A stretch of 9,564 bases of DNA from Citromicrobium sp. GTDB taxonomy: Bacteria > Pseudomonadota > Alphaproteobacteria > Sphingomonadales > Sphingomonadaceae. This document shows positions 6,590-9,564 of this stretch, in pieces. The stretch covers positions 1 to 9,564 of the forward strand of contig QFNA01000097.1 in the NCBI GenBank assembly GCA_003248395.1, in the 5' to 3' direction. The notes beneath the pieces are model-generated. The model was not told the DNA's origin and did no database searches. It saw only the letters and a list, made by a program, of their open reading frames with translations. Position 1 is the stretch's first letter. The number at the start of each line of letters is the position of its first letter. The translations under genes were made by a program, and so were the position numbers.

Positions 6590-6600
6590 GACTCCGAGTC
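6590..6600. promoter_or_regulatory. Palindrome with two GANTC methylation sites before phoH
   Basis: GACTCCGAGTC is a perfect 11-bp inverted repeat made of two GANTC sites, the target of the alphaproteobacterial cell-cycle methyltransferase CcrM. It lies 17 bases before the phoH start. In Caulobacter, methylated GANTC in promoters can recruit GcrA; a role here is inference. Confidence 0.3.
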
Positions 6601-6617
6601 GCCAACGAAAGGAGCCC

Positions 6618-7551
6618 ATGGCCCGCAAACCCGCCAAGAGGCACCCCGGACAGGCCGAACCGGCCCTTTCCAATCCGCCCAGTCCCCAGCGCGAGGTTCG
6701 CCGCGCGCAGGTGGACGTCGATTTCGACAACCAGAGCCTCTTGGGAGCGCTCTTCGGACAGTTCGACGCCAATCTTGTGCAGGTCGAGAACCGGTTGGGC
6801 GTGTTCATTTCCGCCCGCGGCAATGCGATCCACATTGAAGGGCCGGAGGATAGCGTCGCCCGCGCGCGCGATGTTCTCAACGAAATGTACGATCGGCTGG
6901 CAATGGGGCAGGATCTCGACGCCGGAGCGATCGAGGCGCTGATCGCGATGTCGAACGAACCGACCTTCGATGGCATCGTCGACGGCAAGCTGGCCGATGC
7001 CAAGGGCGGGCCGCCGATCATGATCCGCACGCGGCGCAAGACCATCGTGCCGCGCAGCGCCATGCAGGCGACCTACATGCGCAGCCTCGTGCGCGACGAC
7101 ATCATTTTCGCGCTTGGTCCGGCAGGCACCGGGAAAACCTATCTCGCGGTGGCGCAGGCCGTGGCGCAGCTGATTACGGGGAGCGTTCAGCGCCTGATCC
7201 TCTCGCGCCCGGCGGTCGAGGCGGGCGAGAAACTGGGCTTCCTGCCCGGCGACATGAAGGAGAAGGTCGATCCCTATCTCCGCCCGCTTTATCGACGAGG
7301 CGCAGAACACCACGCGCGAGCAGATGAAGATGTTCCTCACCCGTTTCGGGCAGAACAGCCGCATGGTAATTTGCGGTGACCCGCGACAGGTCGACATTCC
7401 CGGCGGTGACGGGATGAGCGGGCTGGCCGATGCTGTGGCGAAGCTGGAGGGGGTCGAGGGTTTCGGCACGATCCGCTTTACTGCGGCCGATGTGGTCCGG
7501 CACCCGATCGTCGGGCGCATTGTCGAGGCGTATGAGGGACCGACCGCCTAG
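6618..7551 (+). pseudogene. phoH: PhoH-family ATPase with internal frameshifting deletion
   Basis: Residues 1-224 match PhoH/YbeZ: a KH-like N-terminal region, RTRRKTIVPRS, Walker A GPAGTGKT at residues 167-174, and LSRPAVEAGEKLGFLPGD. Immediately after DPYLRPL (about 7289) the frame is lost and runs to a stop at 7379. The C-terminal part continues in the +1 frame from FIDEAQNTTREQMKMF (7288 on), through VICGDPRQVDIP, to a stop at 7549-7551. Family members have about 40 residues here, between PLY and DEAQN, ending in the hydrophobic strand of Walker B. So about 39-40 codons are missing, and the missing length must be 2 modulo 3. AAAGGAG stands three bases before the ATG. Without the deletion the gene would be normal, just ahead of ybeY. 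It may be a genuine pseudogene or an assembly error. Confidence 0.88.
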
Positions 7552-8043
7552 GTGCAGCTCGACATCGACATCATCGGCTGGCCGGAGGGGAAAAACTGGG
7601 CCGATCTCTGCGATCGTGCAAGCGAAGCAACGGCAGCCGTAGAGCCGTTGCTCGCTTCGGAACGTCTGATCGCCAGCGTCCTGTTCACCGGCGACGAGCA
7701 GGTTCACGAGCTCAACAAGCAATGGCGGGGCAAGGACAAGCCGACCAACGTGCTCTCCTTTCCGATGCTGGAGCGTGAGAGTCTGGAGGCGCTGGCTGCA
7801 GATGGTCCGCCCGAAATGCTGGGCGACCTGGCGCTTGCGCTGGAGACATGCAGGCGCGAGGCGCAAGAGAAAGGCGTGAGCCTGCGGGACCATGCCGCGC
7901 ATTTGCTTGTGCACGGTTTCCTGCATCTTTCCGGGCACGACCATGTCGATTCGGACGAGCAGGCGGAGGCGATGGAGAAACTCGAAATCGCGGCTCTTGC
8001 AAAATTGGGAATTGCGGACCCATATGGGGACCCAGAACACTAG
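7552..8043 (+). CDS. ybeY: Endoribonuclease / rRNA maturation factor YbeY
   Basis: A 163-residue zinc-dependent endoribonuclease of the UPF0054 family, acting in 16S rRNA 3'-end maturation and ribosome quality control. The metal-binding motif H-x3-H-x5-H is intact as His121, His125 and His131 in HGFLHLSGHDH. The upstream hallmarks NKQWRGKDKPTNVLSFP and GDLALALE are in place. The GTG start at 7552 directly abuts the phoH stop, so translation was probably coupled to phoH and to some extent still can be through its intact 3' frame. It is soluble and cytoplasmic. The family order phoH-ybeY-corC is preserved. The frame is clean and the length normal, so damage to phoH has not spread here. Confidence 0.95.
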   Translation: MQLDIDIIGWPEGKNWADLCDRASEATAAVEPLLASERLIASVLFTGDEQVHELNKQWRGKDKPTNVLSFPMLERESLEALAADGPPEMLGDLALALETCRREAQEKGVSLRDHAAHLLVHGFLHLSGHDHVDSDEQAEAMEKLEIAALAKLGIADPYGDPEH

Positions 8044-8060
8044 GAGTGCGTTCACGGGCC

Positions 8061-8981
8061 ATGCCCCCATCTTCACCCCCCGCGGGAGACGCGGACAGTA
8101 GCAGCGGGCTGTGGCCCGCGATCCGGAAATTGTTCGACACCGAAGGCGGCGAGCGTTCATTGCGTGCGCAGCTGGAAGAAGCCATCGACGAGCACGAGGG
8201 GGAGAACGGCGATTCTCCCGACGAGGAGAATGGCAAGGGCGACCTTTCCGGCGTCGAACGCCAGATGCTCCGCAATCTGCTGCATTTCAGCGAGCACGAT
8301 GCCGACGACGTCGCCGTTCCGCGCGGCGAGATTATCGCGGTCAGCGCGGATGACAGCTGGGACGATCTGGTCGCCGCATTTTCCGAACATGGCCATTCGC
8401 GGATGCCGGTGTTCCGGGGCCAGCTCGACGATGTGATCGGCATGATCCACATCAAGGACGTCTTTCCCTATCTTGCCGACAAGCGACCGCCACCCGCAGA
8501 CTGGACGGTGCTCATGCGGCAGCCGCTCTATGTGCCGCAAACGCGCAACGCTCTCGATGTGCTGGCGGACATGCGCGCGCAGCGCATGCACCTTGCCGTG
8601 GTCATCGACGAATTCTCCGGTACCGACGGGCTGATCACCATCGAAGACCTAGTCGAGGAAATCGTCGGCGATATCGAAGACGAACACGACGAGGCACCGC
8701 GCGAACTGATCGTTTCGATCGGCGAGGGCATGTGGGACTGCGACGCGCGGGCCGAGCTGGACGATGTCGCGGAAAGGGTCGATTCCCGCCTCGCCGAGGT
8801 GGAGGAATCGGTCGATACGCTGGGCGGGCTGGCCTTTGTGCTGGCCGAACAGGTGCCGCAGGTCGGCGCCGTGGTCGAACACCCGAGCGGCTGGCGCATG
8901 GAAATCCTCGACGGCGACGAAACCCATGTAAAACGGCTGCGCCTGCACGAGCCGCCCGAGCCCGCGGAGGACGAGGACTAG
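8061..8981 (+). CDS. corC: CorC/HlyC-family CBS-domain protein
   Basis: Encodes 306 residues with no membrane segments: an N-terminal linker rich in acidic residues (about 35-60), then two CBS domains (about 78-135 with VPRGEI, HSRMPV and GMIHIKDV; about 145-200 with HLAVVIDEFSGTDGLITIEDL), then a C-terminal CorC_HlyC domain (about 215-295, with DTLGGLAF). This is the soluble CorC/YbeX type that sits next to ybeY. Its family has been linked to Mg2+/Co2+ efflux and, for YbeX, to ribosome metabolism. The ATG at 8061 is 18 bases after the ybeY stop. An in-frame GTG at 8046 is an alternative, but it would sit on the only GGAG (8043-8046). No lnt gene follows; a LysR regulator does instead. Confidence 0.93.
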   Translation: MPPSSPPAGDADSSSGLWPAIRKLFDTEGGERSLRAQLEEAIDEHEGENGDSPDEENGKGDLSGVERQMLRNLLHFSEHDADDVAVPRGEIIAVSADDSWDDLVAAFSEHGHSRMPVFRGQLDDVIGMIHIKDVFPYLADKRPPPADWTVLMRQPLYVPQTRNALDVLADMRAQRMHLAVVIDEFSGTDGLITIEDLVEEIVGDIEDEHDEAPRELIVSIGEGMWDCDARAELDDVAERVDSRLAEVEESVDTLGGLAFVLAEQVPQVGAVVEHPSGWRMEILDGDETHVKRLRLHEPPEPAEDED

Positions 8982-8987
8982 CTTAGT

Positions 8988-9001
8988 TGCACTTTAGTGC
9001 A
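8988..9001. promoter_or_regulatory. Inverted repeat TGCACTTTAGTGCA upstream of the LysR gene
   Basis: A perfect 6-2-6 inverted repeat lies in the 64-bp gap between corC and the LysR gene, 44 bases before the latter's ATG. It also shows the T-N-A dyad style of LysR-type operators, and the TTGCAC at 8987-8992 resembles a -35 box. An autoregulatory operator is plausible. There is no T tract, so a terminator is unlikely. Confidence 0.35.
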
Positions 9002-9045
9002 CATTGCCTCTCGACACCGTGCGTCACGGGCAATAGTCCGCACTC

Positions 9046-9564
9046 ATGGCCGTCCGCCGCCTTCCCCCGCTACGTGCGCTCGAAGCGTTCGTACGCACCG
9101 TTCGCCTCGGCTCGGCTCGCGCTGCGGCGGACGAGCTCGGACTGAGCCCGTCGGCCCTGTCGCGGCGGATCGGCAATCTGGAAGAATTCGTCGGCAAAAA
9201 ACTGTTCACCCGCGCAAGGCAGGCGATGCAGCTGACTGATGACGGCCACGCGTTTTACGAAGCGGTCAATCCGCAGCTGGAGGCGCTGGCAAGGGCAGTG
9301 GAAAGCCAGTCCGAAAACTTGTCCGTCCTGCGCCTGCATCTGGGGGTCCTGCCCCTGTTCGGCAGCCAGAGGCTGTTTCCGCGACTGGCAGAGCTGCGTC
9401 AGCGGCACCCGTTGCTGCATATCGACATCGACACCGGCCCGCACCTGGAAGACCGTGTCGGCGACACGCTCGATGCAGCGATCATCCTCTCACGCGGGCC
9501 GTCTCAGGGCGTGCACGCCGTGCGGCTCGATTTCAACATGGTGCACGCGATCGCGAGCAAGGAG
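9046..9564 (+). CDS. LysR-family transcriptional regulator (runs off right edge)
   Basis: The ATG at 9046 opens a frame that stays open to the edge (173 codons seen; the family usually has about 290-310). Residues 1-65 are a LysR winged helix-turn-helix: PPLRALEAFVRTVRLGSARAAADELGLSPSALSRRIGNLEE, followed by KLFTR and LTDDGHAFYE. A linker helix and the start of the LysR substrate-binding domain follow (from about 95, LRLHLGVLPLFGSQRLFP). The PPLRALEAF opening resembles the GcvA-like subgroup. The effector is unknown. It is preceded by the inverted repeat at 8988-9001, a candidate self-binding site, and stands on the same strand as corC but with its own upstream region. Confidence 0.9.
   Translation, partial: MAVRRLPPLRALEAFVRTVRLGSARAAADELGLSPSALSRRIGNLEEFVGKKLFTRARQAMQLTDDGHAFYEAVNPQLEALARAVESQSENLSVLRLHLGVLPLFGSQRLFPRLAELRQRHPLLHIDIDTGPHLEDRVGDTLDAAIILSRGPSQGVHAVRLDFNMVHAIASKE

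Noticed and set aside
6537..7520. Minus-strand open frame (327 codons) across phoH
   Set aside because: The plus strand carries unmistakable PhoH motifs on both sides of the deletion; the reverse frame is composition-driven.
7174..8160. Minus-strand open frame (328 codons) across phoH, ybeY and the corC start
   Set aside because: It spans three real plus-strand genes and their junctions and has no family features.

Overview
The window looks like chromosome from an alphaproteobacterium, most likely Sphingomonadales (Erythrobacter/Sphingomonas-like). This rests on high G+C coding sequence, close family resemblance of the housekeeping proteins to that group, GANTC (CcrM-type) sites in an upstream region, and secreted proteins of a sphingomonad flavour. 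No mobile-element gene, tRNA, rRNA or CRISPR array is visible.

Layout, left to right. The left edge holds the first 21 codons of a DUF1489-family gene (minus strand), with mgtE (Mg2+ transporter, minus) upstream of it. A cyclophilin-type peptidyl-prolyl isomerase gene runs divergently from mgtE (plus). Next comes an accessory stretch (about 2289-3552): two small AT-richer hypothetical genes on plus and a secreted beta-barrel-like hypothetical protein on minus. Lying in it at 2641-2724 is a decayed copy of the first 28 codons of miaB. The intact miaB follows (3637-4986, plus). Between miaB and phoH sits a minus-strand pair encoding exported proteins: an uncharacterised Sec-exported protein (5414-6325) and a lipoprotein-like gene (4975-5409) inactivated by two in-frame stops in its signal peptide. 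The conserved phoH-ybeY-corC block follows on plus, but phoH has lost about 40 codons and its reading frame just before Walker B. A LysR-family regulator gene runs off the right edge.

Functional logic. miaB (tRNA ms2i6A methylthiotransferase), phoH, ybeY (rRNA maturation endonuclease) and corC are commonly clustered RNA-maturation/translation genes. Here that cluster is split by an exported-protein gene pair and bears three separate marks of gene damage: a duplicated, decayed miaB 5' end, a nonsense-inactivated lipoprotein gene and an internally deleted phoH. I found no convincing new multi-gene system. The main novelty is the directly repeated miaB 5' end bracketing a roughly 0.9 kb insert, the phoH deletion, and a pair of 10-bp direct repeats with 11-bp period upstream of phoH.
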